In this document: one piece after another, positions 16,284 to 23,443 of the stretch
Layout of the letters: every line of letters begins with the position of its first letter
How positions within the stretch are numbered: position 1 is the stretch's first letter
Origin: Actinacidiphila rubida
GTDB taxonomy: Bacteria; Actinomycetota; Actinomycetes; Streptomycetales; Streptomycetaceae
Direction of reading: 5' to 3'
DNA: 64,000 nt
Assembly (NCBI RefSeq): GCF_900110255.1
Contig: NZ_FODD01000021.1
Span: forward strand, 1-64,000
Position numbers and translations under genes: made by a program
Notes under the pieces: model-generated
What the model saw: only the letters and a program-made list of their open reading frames with translations
Database searches by the model: none
Told to the model about the DNA's origin: nothing

Positions 16284-17258
16284 ATGCCCGAGCTTCCCAG
16301 CTACGACGACGTGCTGGCCGCGGCCGCCCGCATCGAGGGGCGCGCCCACCGCACCCCGGTGCTGCGGTCCCGGCTGGTCGACGAACAGACCGGCGCCCGG
16401 GTCCTGTTCAAGTGCGAGAACCTCCAGCGGATGGGCGCGTTCAAGTTCCGCGGCGCGTACAACGCCCTGGCGCGGTTCACCGCCGAGCAGCGCCGCGCGG
16501 GTGTCGTCGCGTACTCCTCCGGCAACCACGCCCAGGCCGTCGCCCTGGCCGCACGGCTGCTGGACATCCCCGCCACCATCGTCATGCCGCTCGACGCACC
16601 CGCCGCCAAGGTCGCCGCGACCAAGGCCTACGGCGGCGACGTCGTCACGTACGACCGCTACACCGAGGACCGCGAGGCCCTCGGACGCGCCCTGGCCGCC
16701 GAGCGCGGGCTCACCCTGATCCCTCCGTACGACCACGCCGACATCATCGCCGGGCAGGGCACGGCGGCCAGGGAGCTGTTCGAGGACGAGGGGCCGCTCG
16801 ACGCCCTGTTCGTGCCGCTGGGCGGCGGCGGGCTGCTGTCAGGCACGGCCCTGGCCGCCGCGGCCCTCGCCCCGGACTGCCGGCTGGTGGGCGTGGAGCC
16901 GGAGGCCGGTGACGACGCCCGCAGGTCGCTGCGCGAGGACCGGATCGTCCACATCGACACCCCGCGCACCATCGCCGACGGCGCGCAGACCCAGCACCTG
17001 GGCGAGCTGACCTTCGCCGTCCTGCGGCGGGCGCGGCCGGACGTGGAGACCGTGAGCGACGCGGAGATCGTCGACGCCATGGCGGTGTTCGCCACGTACC
17101 TCAAGATCGTGGTGGAGCCCACCGGGTGCCTCGGACTCGCCGCGGTCCGCCGCCTGCGCGAGGAACTGCGCGGGCAGCGCGTCGGCGTGATCGTCAGCGG
17201 CGGCAACGTCGACCCGGCCCGCTTCGCCTCCCTGCTCGCCGGCGCGGACCGCGCCTAG
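16284..17258 (+). CDS. threonine dehydratase / serine racemase-like PLP enzyme
   Basis: A 324-residue fold-type II PLP enzyme. The cofactor lysine is Lys54 in MGAFKFRGAYN, and the phosphate-binding glycine loop is LGGGGLLSG. SSGNHAQAVALAARLL is the usual substrate loop. It lacks the C-terminal ACT domain of biosynthetic threonine deaminase. It therefore fits the catabolic threonine dehydratase, serine racemase or hydroxyaspartate dehydratase group, which cannot be separated by eye. ATG at 16284 follows GGGAGAGCCGCCC. Cytosolic, alone in its operon. Confidence 0.88.
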   Translation: MPELPSYDDVLAAAARIEGRAHRTPVLRSRLVDEQTGARVLFKCENLQRMGAFKFRGAYNALARFTAEQRRAGVVAYSSGNHAQAVALAARLLDIPATIVMPLDAPAAKVAATKAYGGDVVTYDRYTEDREALGRALAAERGLTLIPPYDHADIIAGQGTAARELFEDEGPLDALFVPLGGGGLLSGTALAAAALAPDCRLVGVEPEAGDDARRSLREDRIVHIDTPRTIADGAQTQHLGELTFAVLRRARPDVETVSDAEIVDAMAVFATYLKIVVEPTGCLGLAAVRRLREELRGQRVGVIVSGGNVDPARFASLLAGADRA

Positions 17259-17476
17259 GGCCGGTCGTGTGGATCTCCGCGGCGGACGGGACCCCGTCCC
17301 GCGCGGTGCCCCGTGAGGACGGGGGAGTGCGCCGCCGCGATTGACCGGTCTGGCGGGCGGACCTTGCGCCGCCCGGCTGACACGGGGGCCCCACCCGGGT
17401 GTCCGGGCGAGCCGCGCGGGCCGCCTGCGGCGAAGCTGAGGCGTCCCTTTCGTGTCGCTCAGCCCCCGGAGTCCCG

Positions 17477-18022
17477 ATGAAACGCACCATCCCGGTGTCC
17501 GCCTGTGCCGCTGCCCTGCTGGTGACCGTGCTGAGCGGGTGCGGAAGCAGTTCCGCGTCGCACAGCGGCGCCGCGGACACCACCGCGCCCTCCTCGACCG
17601 CCAGCCCGTCCGCCGTGACCACCCAGGGGGTCGTCGCCAACGCGTCCCCCACCGCGCAGGCCACGGTGGCCACGCACAACGCGGGCGGAAAGCTCGGCAC
17701 CATCCTGGTCGATGCCAAGGGCCGCACCCTCTACCTCTTCGAGGCCGACAAGACCGACATGTCGACCTGCAACGGCGCCTGCGCGGCCGCCTGGCCGCCC
17801 CTGCTCAGCAAGGGCCAGCCCATGGCGGGCAGCGGCGTCAAGAGCAACCTGCTCGGCACCAGCAAGCGGTCGGACGGCACCACCCAGGTGACCTACAACA
17901 AGCACCCGCTGTACTTCTTCTCGGGCGACACCAAGCCCGGTCAGACCAACGGCCAGGACCTCAACCAGTTCGGTGCCCTGTGGTACGTCGTGAACGCCGC
18001 CGGCAACAAGGTCGAGACGTGA
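17477..18022 (+). CDS. lipoprotein with COG4315 repeat domain
   Basis: A 181-residue lipoprotein. The lipobox is LLVTVLSGC, with the lipid-bearing cysteine at residue 22, followed by a Ser/Thr-rich spacer to about residue 65. The rest has the paired motifs of the secreted-repeat family (ILVDAKGRTLYLFEAD, CNGACAAAWPPLL, VTYNKHPLYFFSGD, NQFGALWYVV). This family is exported and its role is unknown, although it is often next to membrane electron-carrier genes. The DUF6529 membrane protein follows after 34 bases, so they are probably one operon. Confidence 0.85.
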   Translation: MKRTIPVSACAAALLVTVLSGCGSSSASHSGAADTTAPSSTASPSAVTTQGVVANASPTAQATVATHNAGGKLGTILVDAKGRTLYLFEADKTDMSTCNGACAAAWPPLLSKGQPMAGSGVKSNLLGTSKRSDGTTQVTYNKHPLYFFSGDTKPGQTNGQDLNQFGALWYVVNAAGNKVET

Positions 18023-18056
18023 CGGACCCGGCGCCGTCCCGGGGCGGGGCCCTTCC

Positions 18057-18635
18057 GTGAAGAGCCCCGGCCCCGGGGAGGACCGAGCGGCCCGGCGCCC
18101 GGCACGGCCCGCCCTGGTCGTCCTCGGCATCCTGCTCCCGTTCGCCGCGGCCGTCGGCGTGTACGAGTGGGCCAGCCATGTGACGCCGGACTACAACACC
18201 GGCCTGTTCGGCGTCCACGGCCTCGACACCTACGAGCTCAAGGCCCGGCTGGGCACCGCCCTGCTGGGCCTGGCGCTGGTCCAGCTCGGCCTCGCCCTGT
18301 GGATGTACGGCCGGATCCCCCGCACCGGCCCGGCCCCCCAGCCGGTGCGCACCACGCACCGGATCATCGGCGTGGCCGCCTTTCTGCTGTCGCTGCCCAT
18401 CGCCTACCACTGCATCACCGCGTACGGCTTCGAGCAGACCGACACCCGTGTCATGGTGCACGCCATCTGCGGGTGCGTGCTCTACGGCGCGTTCGTCGCC
18501 AAGGTGGTGGTCGTCCGCAGCAGACGCCTGCCGGGCTGGGCCCTGCCCCTCGCCGGCAGCGTCCTGATCTGCGCGATCGCCCTGATGTGGTACACGGCGG
18601 CGCTCTGGGTCCTGAACGGCGACGCTCTCCCCTAG
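18057..18635 (+). CDS. DUF6529-like membrane protein
   Basis: A 192-residue membrane protein with about four helices (starting near residues 18, 67, 98 and 165; GILLPFAAAVGVYEWA, LGLALVQLGLALWMYG). Conserved histidines in RTTHRIIGV, IAYHCITAY and VMVHAIC lie near helix ends and would suit b-type heme ligands, as in cytochrome b561-like proteins. That is inference. It is next to the COG4315 lipoprotein, and the two may form a small membrane redox or sensing unit. GTG start at 18057. A perfect palindrome terminates the operon. Confidence 0.75.
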   Translation: MKSPGPGEDRAARRPARPALVVLGILLPFAAAVGVYEWASHVTPDYNTGLFGVHGLDTYELKARLGTALLGLALVQLGLALWMYGRIPRTGPAPQPVRTTHRIIGVAAFLLSLPIAYHCITAYGFEQTDTRVMVHAICGCVLYGAFVAKVVVVRSRRLPGWALPLAGSVLICAIALMWYTAALWVLNGDALP

Positions 18636-18657
18636 GGGCGGTCGTCGCCCCGTCCGG

Positions 18658-18699
18658 CCGGGCGCTCCCCTCCCCGGATCCGGGGAGGGGAGCGCCCGG
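18658..18699. terminator. 42-bp perfect palindrome, bidirectional terminator
   Basis: CCGGGCGCTCCCCTCCCCGG is the left arm of a 42-base palindrome centred on GGATCC, with no mismatch and no unpaired loop. It lies 22 bases after the DUF6529 stop and 42 bases before the stop of the opposing lipoprotein gene, so it can end both transcripts. Confidence 0.85.
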
Positions 18700-18741
18700 C
18701 GCCGCGGGCCCGGCCCTCAAGGACGTCCGGCGGCGGCCAGG

Positions 18742-19683
18742 TCATCCGGCGTCCGCCCCGCCCGAGGCGATGAGGCGCCGCGCCCTTGCGAGCCGGTCGT
18801 CGAGGCTGCGTGTGAATGCCGAGAGAGCCGCCTTGTGCGAGTCGATGTACTGCTTGTCGTACGCGGCCTCGACGGCCACCGCGACGCCCATCAGGTTCGT
18901 CGACAGTTTGCAGTCCAGATCGGCGGTCGCCGTGGCGATCTCCTCGGGCGTGTGCGTGCGGGACACGGTCCCCGGCGCCGAGACCGACCGCCACTTCGGG
19001 TCGAAATAGGCTGCCCACGGTGACGCGTAGCGGAGGCCCTTGGACTTCATGCACCGGCTCCACTTGGCATTGGCCTCGACCATCCGGGGATCCGTCGCCG
19101 GAACCTTCGGCCCGCCGTCGGGCAACTGGCCGGAGTCCGCGGGCATCGGTGGGTCTCCCACTTCCGCCCTTCCCCGGCCCAGGCACCCGCGGTCGGGCAC
19201 GGCCTTCCCCTCGTACACGGTGACGGGCTTGTTCGCTCTGTCCACACCGTCGAGCACCGCGAGCACCCCGTCGGAGACGGCCGGCGGGGCGCTGCTGCTG
19301 CCGATCGCGTCGTACCCCTTGCTCTTCGGCGCGGCCGGGTCGAAGAAGCCGTAGACCGCGGATCGCTTCCTGAGCTCCCGGGGAGTGTCGCCGAACGCGG
19401 CGCCCCACCGCGGAGCCGGATAGGACAGGCCGTAACTGCGCACGCACCGCTGGGCCACCGCGGTGGAGGCCCGGAACAACGTCCTGGTCTGCTCGACGGT
19501 CACTTCGTACGAGTCGATGGGCAGGGTGATCTGGTCGACGGATGTGATGACGGGGATGGGGCCGAGCGGCGGCGCACCGTGCTGCTCCGCCCTTCCCTGG
19601 GCACAGGAGGCGACGGAGACCAGCGTTGCCAGGACTGCCGCGCATCGTGCTGCGTTGATGGTCGAAGCGGTCTTGATGCTCAA
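18742..19683 (-). CDS. lipoprotein of unknown function
   Basis: A 313-residue lipoprotein I cannot assign. The signal has CAAVLATLVSVASC with the lipobox cysteine near residue 22. The mature protein has paired cysteines (RCVRSYGLSYP, DRGCLGRG, WSRCMKSKGL, DLDCKLST) and a helix-rich C terminus. The RCMKSKG-type motif recurs in streptomycete lipoproteins that are often called hypothetical. No ATG or GTG fits. TTG at 19683 lies seven bases behind GAGG on the reading strand and is chosen. A longer frame upstream to 19851 has no signal peptide at its start. Confidence 0.65.
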   Translation of the reverse strand: MSIKTASTINAARCAAVLATLVSVASCAQGRAEQHGAPPLGPIPVITSVDQITLPIDSYEVTVEQTRTLFRASTAVAQRCVRSYGLSYPAPRWGAAFGDTPRELRKRSAVYGFFDPAAPKSKGYDAIGSSSAPPAVSDGVLAVLDGVDRANKPVTVYEGKAVPDRGCLGRGRAEVGDPPMPADSGQLPDGGPKVPATDPRMVEANAKWSRCMKSKGLRYASPWAAYFDPKWRSVSAPGTVSRTHTPEEIATATADLDCKLSTNLMGVAVAVEAAYDKQYIDSHKAALSAFTRSLDDRLARARRLIASGGADAG

Positions 19684-19724
19684 AATGCGACCTCGGTTGG
19701 TCCCGGTTCCCCCTGTTCGGTGCG

Positions 19725-19753
19725 GGCGGCCACCACGGTGACCGGTGGCCGCC
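19725..19753. terminator. hairpin between lipoprotein and secreted-protein genes
   Basis: GGCGGCCACC and GGTGGCCGCC form a 10-bp perfect stem with a 9-base loop, 110 bases downstream of the secreted-protein stop and upstream of the lipoprotein start. Likely terminator of the former. Confidence 0.55.
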
Positions 19754-19863
19754 ACAACCGGGAAGGCGAGCTGAGTGCGGCGAGCTTCACGATGCGGATC
19801 CGCGAGAGGCACGCCCGGACGGGCGGACCGTGTCCACCCCGTGCAGCGCAAAGGCGGTTGACG

Positions 19864-20232
19864 CTACTTGGTGATGTAGACCCACCGTGTCGTCCACGAA
19901 CAACCGCTCGGGCAGTCGGGCAGCATCATGGTGCCAGGCGTGAAGCGGACCGGGACCCATCCGTAAGGATCCTCGACATAGCCGGCGTTGGCGCCGCTGC
20001 CGACCGCCCACGAGCCGGGAATGTCGGCCCAGCCGGGGCCGGTGTTCCCGTTCTGCTGCACGTAGCAGTAGTCGGCCTCCCCATTCCCGTTGTTGCTGTA
20101 CACGGTCACCCCGCCCGTCGGGCAACTGACGTTGACGACGGTGGCGCTGGCCGGTGCGGCCACCGCGACACTGCCGGCGAGGATGCCGCCGGCCACGGCG
20201 GCCGTTGCGAGCTTCTTGCGGATTCCCATCAT
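19864..20232 (-). CDS. small secreted protein, 122 residues
   Basis: A signal peptide (MMGIRKKLATAAVAGGILAG..., cleaved near ASA-TVV) exports a mature protein of about 90 residues. It carries four cysteines (VSCPTGG, DYCYVQQNG, LPDCPSGCSW) and many Gly, Asn, Tyr and Trp residues. It looks like a small disulfide-bonded extracellular protein such as an SH3-like or peptidase-inhibitor fold, but I do not recognise it. ATG at 20232 is six bases behind GGAGA. A longer start at 20247 is possible. It is the last gene downstream of the bacteriocin-type exporter, which could be chance. Confidence 0.65.
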   Translation of the reverse strand: MMGIRKKLATAAVAGGILAGSVAVAAPASATVVNVSCPTGGVTVYSNNGNGEADYCYVQQNGNTGPGWADIPGSWAVGSGANAGYVEDPYGWVPVRFTPGTMMLPDCPSGCSWTTRWVYITK

Positions 20233-20381
20233 CGTGTTCTCCATCACTGCCGTTCGGCGTCACCGGTCACTGATGACCTGGGGATCGCCGATTCCCTGTC
20301 CCTGATCGGGAGCCGGCTTCCGGTGCGCGGGAAGCGAGCCGAATACCTGCAGGTGACGCTACGGAGTCGAGTCCGTCGGCC

Positions 20382-20410
20382 GTCCTAGGTTCGTCCTAGG
20401 CCGGTCCTGG
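20382..20410. repeat. three phased direct repeats, 11-bp period
   Basis: GTCCTAGG starts at 20382 and again at 20393, and GTCCTGG starts at 20404, so the core recurs every 11 bases, one DNA turn. The site lies between the exporter stop (20449) and the secreted-protein start (20232). On the minus strand it reads CCAGGAC, CCTAGGAC, CCTAGGAC. Phased repeats of this kind are bound by SARP-type activators. The spacing to a -10 box is not clear. Confidence 0.45.
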
Positions 20411-20448
20411 CGAGGTGGCTGCGGCCACTGCTGCTTGTCGGACAGGAC

Positions 20449-23442
20449 CTAGCGGAGCTGGCGGCGCACCAGTTCGTGGAAGAGGCCGCTCCGCTGCGCC
20501 AGCAGCTCGGCGGGCGGGCCCTGCTGGACGATGCGGCCGTCGGCCATCACCAGCACCCGGTCCGCGTCCATGATCGTGGACAGCCGATGCGCGATCACCA
20601 CCCGCGTGGTGTGCATGGCCTTGGTGCTGTCGATCACGGTGCGCTGCGTGCCGTTGTCCAGCGCGCTCGTCGCCTCGTCGAGGAACAGGATGCGCGGGCG
20701 GCGGATCAGGGCCTGGGCGATCATCAGGCGCTGACGCTGCCCGCCGGAGACCGCGCCGCCGCCGTCGGACAGCACGGTGTGCATGCCCATCGGCATCGCC
20801 TTGATGTCCTCGGCCAGTCCGGCCATCGCGGCCGCCGCCCACGCCTCCTCCAGCGTGTACGTCTCCGCGCCGCAGATGCACTCCAGGATCGAGCCGGTGA
20901 ACGGCTGCGCGTTCTGCAGCACGACCCCGCACTGCCGGCGCACCGCCGCCTGGTCGAGCGCCGACAGGTCCTGCCCGTCGTAGAGCACGCTGCCCGACAC
21001 CGGCCGGTCGAAGCCGATCAGCATCCGCAGCAGCGTCGACTTGCCGCAGCCGCTCGCGCCGACCACGGCCACGAACTCCCCGGGACCGACCTGGAACGAG
21101 ACGTCGTCCAGCACCAGCGGGCCGTCGTCGGAGTAGCGGAACGACAGGCCCCGCGCCTCGATCGCGCCCGACAGCACGCCCGGCTGGGTGCTGGCCGCCG
21201 GCACCTCGGGCGTCGCGTCCAGCACCGGCCGCAGCTGCTCGACCATCGGCAGCACGGCCACCGCCGACACCAGCGCACCGGTCAGCTGGGTGGCCGAGGT
21301 CAGCATCATCGTGGCCGCCGAGGAGAAGGTGAGGAAGCCGCTCGGGGAGAGCGTGCCGCGGGCCGGACCGGCCAGCAGCATGAACATCAGCAGCGTGCAG
21401 AACGGCAGGTAGACCGCGTTGAAGACGGTGGTGACGTTCCTGATCCGGCCCACGCGCTGCTGCAGTTCGCGGCTGCGCGCGAAGTCCCCGGCCCACGCCG
21501 CGTAGGCGAAGTTCTCCGCGGCCGCCACCCGCAGCTTCGGCAGGCCGCGCAGGGTCTGGAACGACCGGTTGGCGAGCTTGTTGTTCAGCTCCACCAGGCG
21601 CCGCTGCCAGCGCAGTTGCCACAGTCCGGTGGCCAGGAACACCGAGGCGACCACGGCCAGCATGCCGAGCGCCGCCAGCGCCAGCGGCACGCTGTACCGG
21701 ACCAGCAGCACCAGGTTGACGATCGCGACGGTGCCGGACTGCACGGCCACCGCCGTGGTGCCCGACAGGGTGCGGCGGATCGCCGCGACTCCCATGGCGG
21801 CGCTGGCCAGTTCACCGGTGGAGCGCGTCGCGAAGAAGCGGGTCGGCAGCCGCAGCAGCCGGTCCCAGACGGCCGGTTGCAGGCCCGCCTCGATCCGGCC
21901 CTCCAGGCGCAGGATCGCGGTGTTCTGCAGCAGCATGAACGCCGCGGACACCACCGTCGTCGCGACGATCGCCAGCGCCGTCTGGACGATCAGGCCCTTC
22001 TCCGCCGCCGGTACGTAGGAGCCGAGGATCTTGCCGGTCGCGATCGGCACGAGCGCGCCCAGGCCCACCGCGATGAGGCTGCCGGCCAGCAGCCGGCCCA
22101 CGTCGGGGCCGCTGCCGCGCATCCCGAAGCGCATCAACTGCCGTGCGGACACCCGCTCCTCGGGCAGCGCGCGATAGAACATCAGGGCCGCGTCGGCGTA
22201 GGTGCCGGCGTTCGCCTCGTCGATCCGGGTGCGGCGGCCGCTGCCGGGCTCCACGGCCTGGTAGCCGCCGCGCCGCCACAGCAGCGCCACCGGGACGCCG
22301 CCGCCCGCCCGGGCGCCGAGCAGCGGCCCCGCGTCCCGGCGCCACCAGCGCTCGCCGAGCGAGACCTCGCGGGTGCGGAACCCCGAGGCCAGGGCGATCC
22401 GCTCCACCGGCTGTGTCCTGTCGGCCGTGCCCGCCGTGCCCTCCGCCGCGGCGCCGCCCGCGCCGGGCGCGGGCTCGCGCACCGTGATGCCGGCCGCGCG
22501 CGCCACCAGCCGGCAGGCGGCCAGTACGGAGTCCCGGCCGCCGGCCGTCCCGTCGACGCCGTCCGCGCCGCCCGCGCCGCCCTGTCCGCCCGGACCGCCG
22601 ATGGACGCCAGGAGGGTCTGCGCCGCCCGGCTGCCGGCCGCCTCACCGGCCTTGACACCGGCCTCGGCCCGCTCCTCGTGCGCCTGCTCCAGCCGCTCGA
22701 TCCAGCGGCCCAGCGCGTTGAGCAGCCGCGTCTGCTGGTTGACCATCCGCTGCCACATGCCGCCGTCGATCAGCAGCTGGCCGTCGGCGTCCGCGCCGAA
22801 CTCGGCGCCGTAGCGGACCGTGCCCGGATCCACCGGCATCCACTGGATGTCGTCGTCCGGCGTGCCGCCGCCGGAGGCGGGGCGGCCGTCCACGCGGGCC
22901 TCGAACAGCACCCGCAGGCCCCGCCCGACGCCCTGCGCGAACGCCGACTCCAGCGCGCTGAGCTGCGGCACCCCGCCGCCGTAGCCCCACGCATCGCCGT
23001 AGCCGCCGTTCCCGTCCCCGGCGCCGTAGCCCTGCCCGTAGCCGTCCTGGTACCAGCCCTGCCCGTACCCGGCCTGGCCGCCGTAGGTGTCGTCCATGCC
23101 GTACGGGGCCGCGGGCGCCACCAGTTCGCGCAGGGCGATGCGGCGCACCGCGCAGCCCTGCAGCGGACGGCTCACCAGCGTGTACTGCGGGCCCTGCACC
23201 GGGCCCATCAGCAGCGTGCCGGCCTCCAGGCGACCCAGGAAGTGCCACTGGCCCTGCCCGGCGGCGTCCACCGCGAACAGGTCCATGGCGCCCTCGACCA
23301 CCAGCCACACCACGTGCGGCCCCTCCAGCGGCAGGCTGCGGACCCCCGTGCAGTCCACGGCGTGCCCGAGGCCGCCCATCGCACCGATCACCAGGTCGCC
23401 CGGCCCGGGGGCCTGGGCGAGCGCGTCGTGCACCGACGTCAC
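20449..23442 (-). CDS. NHLM bacteriocin-type ABC transporter, permease/ATPase subunit
   Basis: A 997-residue ABC exporter half. An N-terminal cyclic-nucleotide-like beta domain (about 1-110) is followed by a Tyr/Gly-rich stretch (about 114-157) and a helical and Gly-rich linker. Five or six membrane helices span about 460-710. The nucleotide-binding domain ends the protein (Walker A GASGCGKST, signature VSGGQRQRL, Walker B RILFLDEATSALD). This order fits the ATP-binding subunit of the NHLM bacteriocin system. It starts with GTG one base after the stop of the peptidase subunit, so the two are coupled. Its likely job is peptide export together with that subunit. Confidence 0.85.
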   Translation of the reverse strand: MTSVHDALAQAPGPGDLVIGAMGGLGHAVDCTGVRSLPLEGPHVVWLVVEGAMDLFAVDAAGQGQWHFLGRLEAGTLLMGPVQGPQYTLVSRPLQGCAVRRIALRELVAPAAPYGMDDTYGGQAGYGQGWYQDGYGQGYGAGDGNGGYGDAWGYGGGVPQLSALESAFAQGVGRGLRVLFEARVDGRPASGGGTPDDDIQWMPVDPGTVRYGAEFGADADGQLLIDGGMWQRMVNQQTRLLNALGRWIERLEQAHEERAEAGVKAGEAAGSRAAQTLLASIGGPGGQGGAGGADGVDGTAGGRDSVLAACRLVARAAGITVREPAPGAGGAAAEGTAGTADRTQPVERIALASGFRTREVSLGERWWRRDAGPLLGARAGGGVPVALLWRRGGYQAVEPGSGRRTRIDEANAGTYADAALMFYRALPEERVSARQLMRFGMRGSGPDVGRLLAGSLIAVGLGALVPIATGKILGSYVPAAEKGLIVQTALAIVATTVVSAAFMLLQNTAILRLEGRIEAGLQPAVWDRLLRLPTRFFATRSTGELASAAMGVAAIRRTLSGTTAVAVQSGTVAIVNLVLLVRYSVPLALAALGMLAVVASVFLATGLWQLRWQRRLVELNNKLANRSFQTLRGLPKLRVAAAENFAYAAWAGDFARSRELQQRVGRIRNVTTVFNAVYLPFCTLLMFMLLAGPARGTLSPSGFLTFSSAATMMLTSATQLTGALVSAVAVLPMVEQLRPVLDATPEVPAASTQPGVLSGAIEARGLSFRYSDDGPLVLDDVSFQVGPGEFVAVVGASGCGKSTLLRMLIGFDRPVSGSVLYDGQDLSALDQAAVRRQCGVVLQNAQPFTGSILECICGAETYTLEEAWAAAAMAGLAEDIKAMPMGMHTVLSDGGGAVSGGQRQRLMIAQALIRRPRILFLDEATSALDNGTQRTVIDSTKAMHTTRVVIAHRLSTIMDADRVLVMADGRIVQQGPPAELLAQRSGLFHELVRRQLR

Positions 23443-23443
23443 C

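Noticed and set aside
20382..20410. Assigning the GTCCTAGG array to a definite SARP promoter
   Set aside because: No TAnnnT-type -10 box is found at the eight-base distance such promoters require, so only the phased repeat itself is reported.
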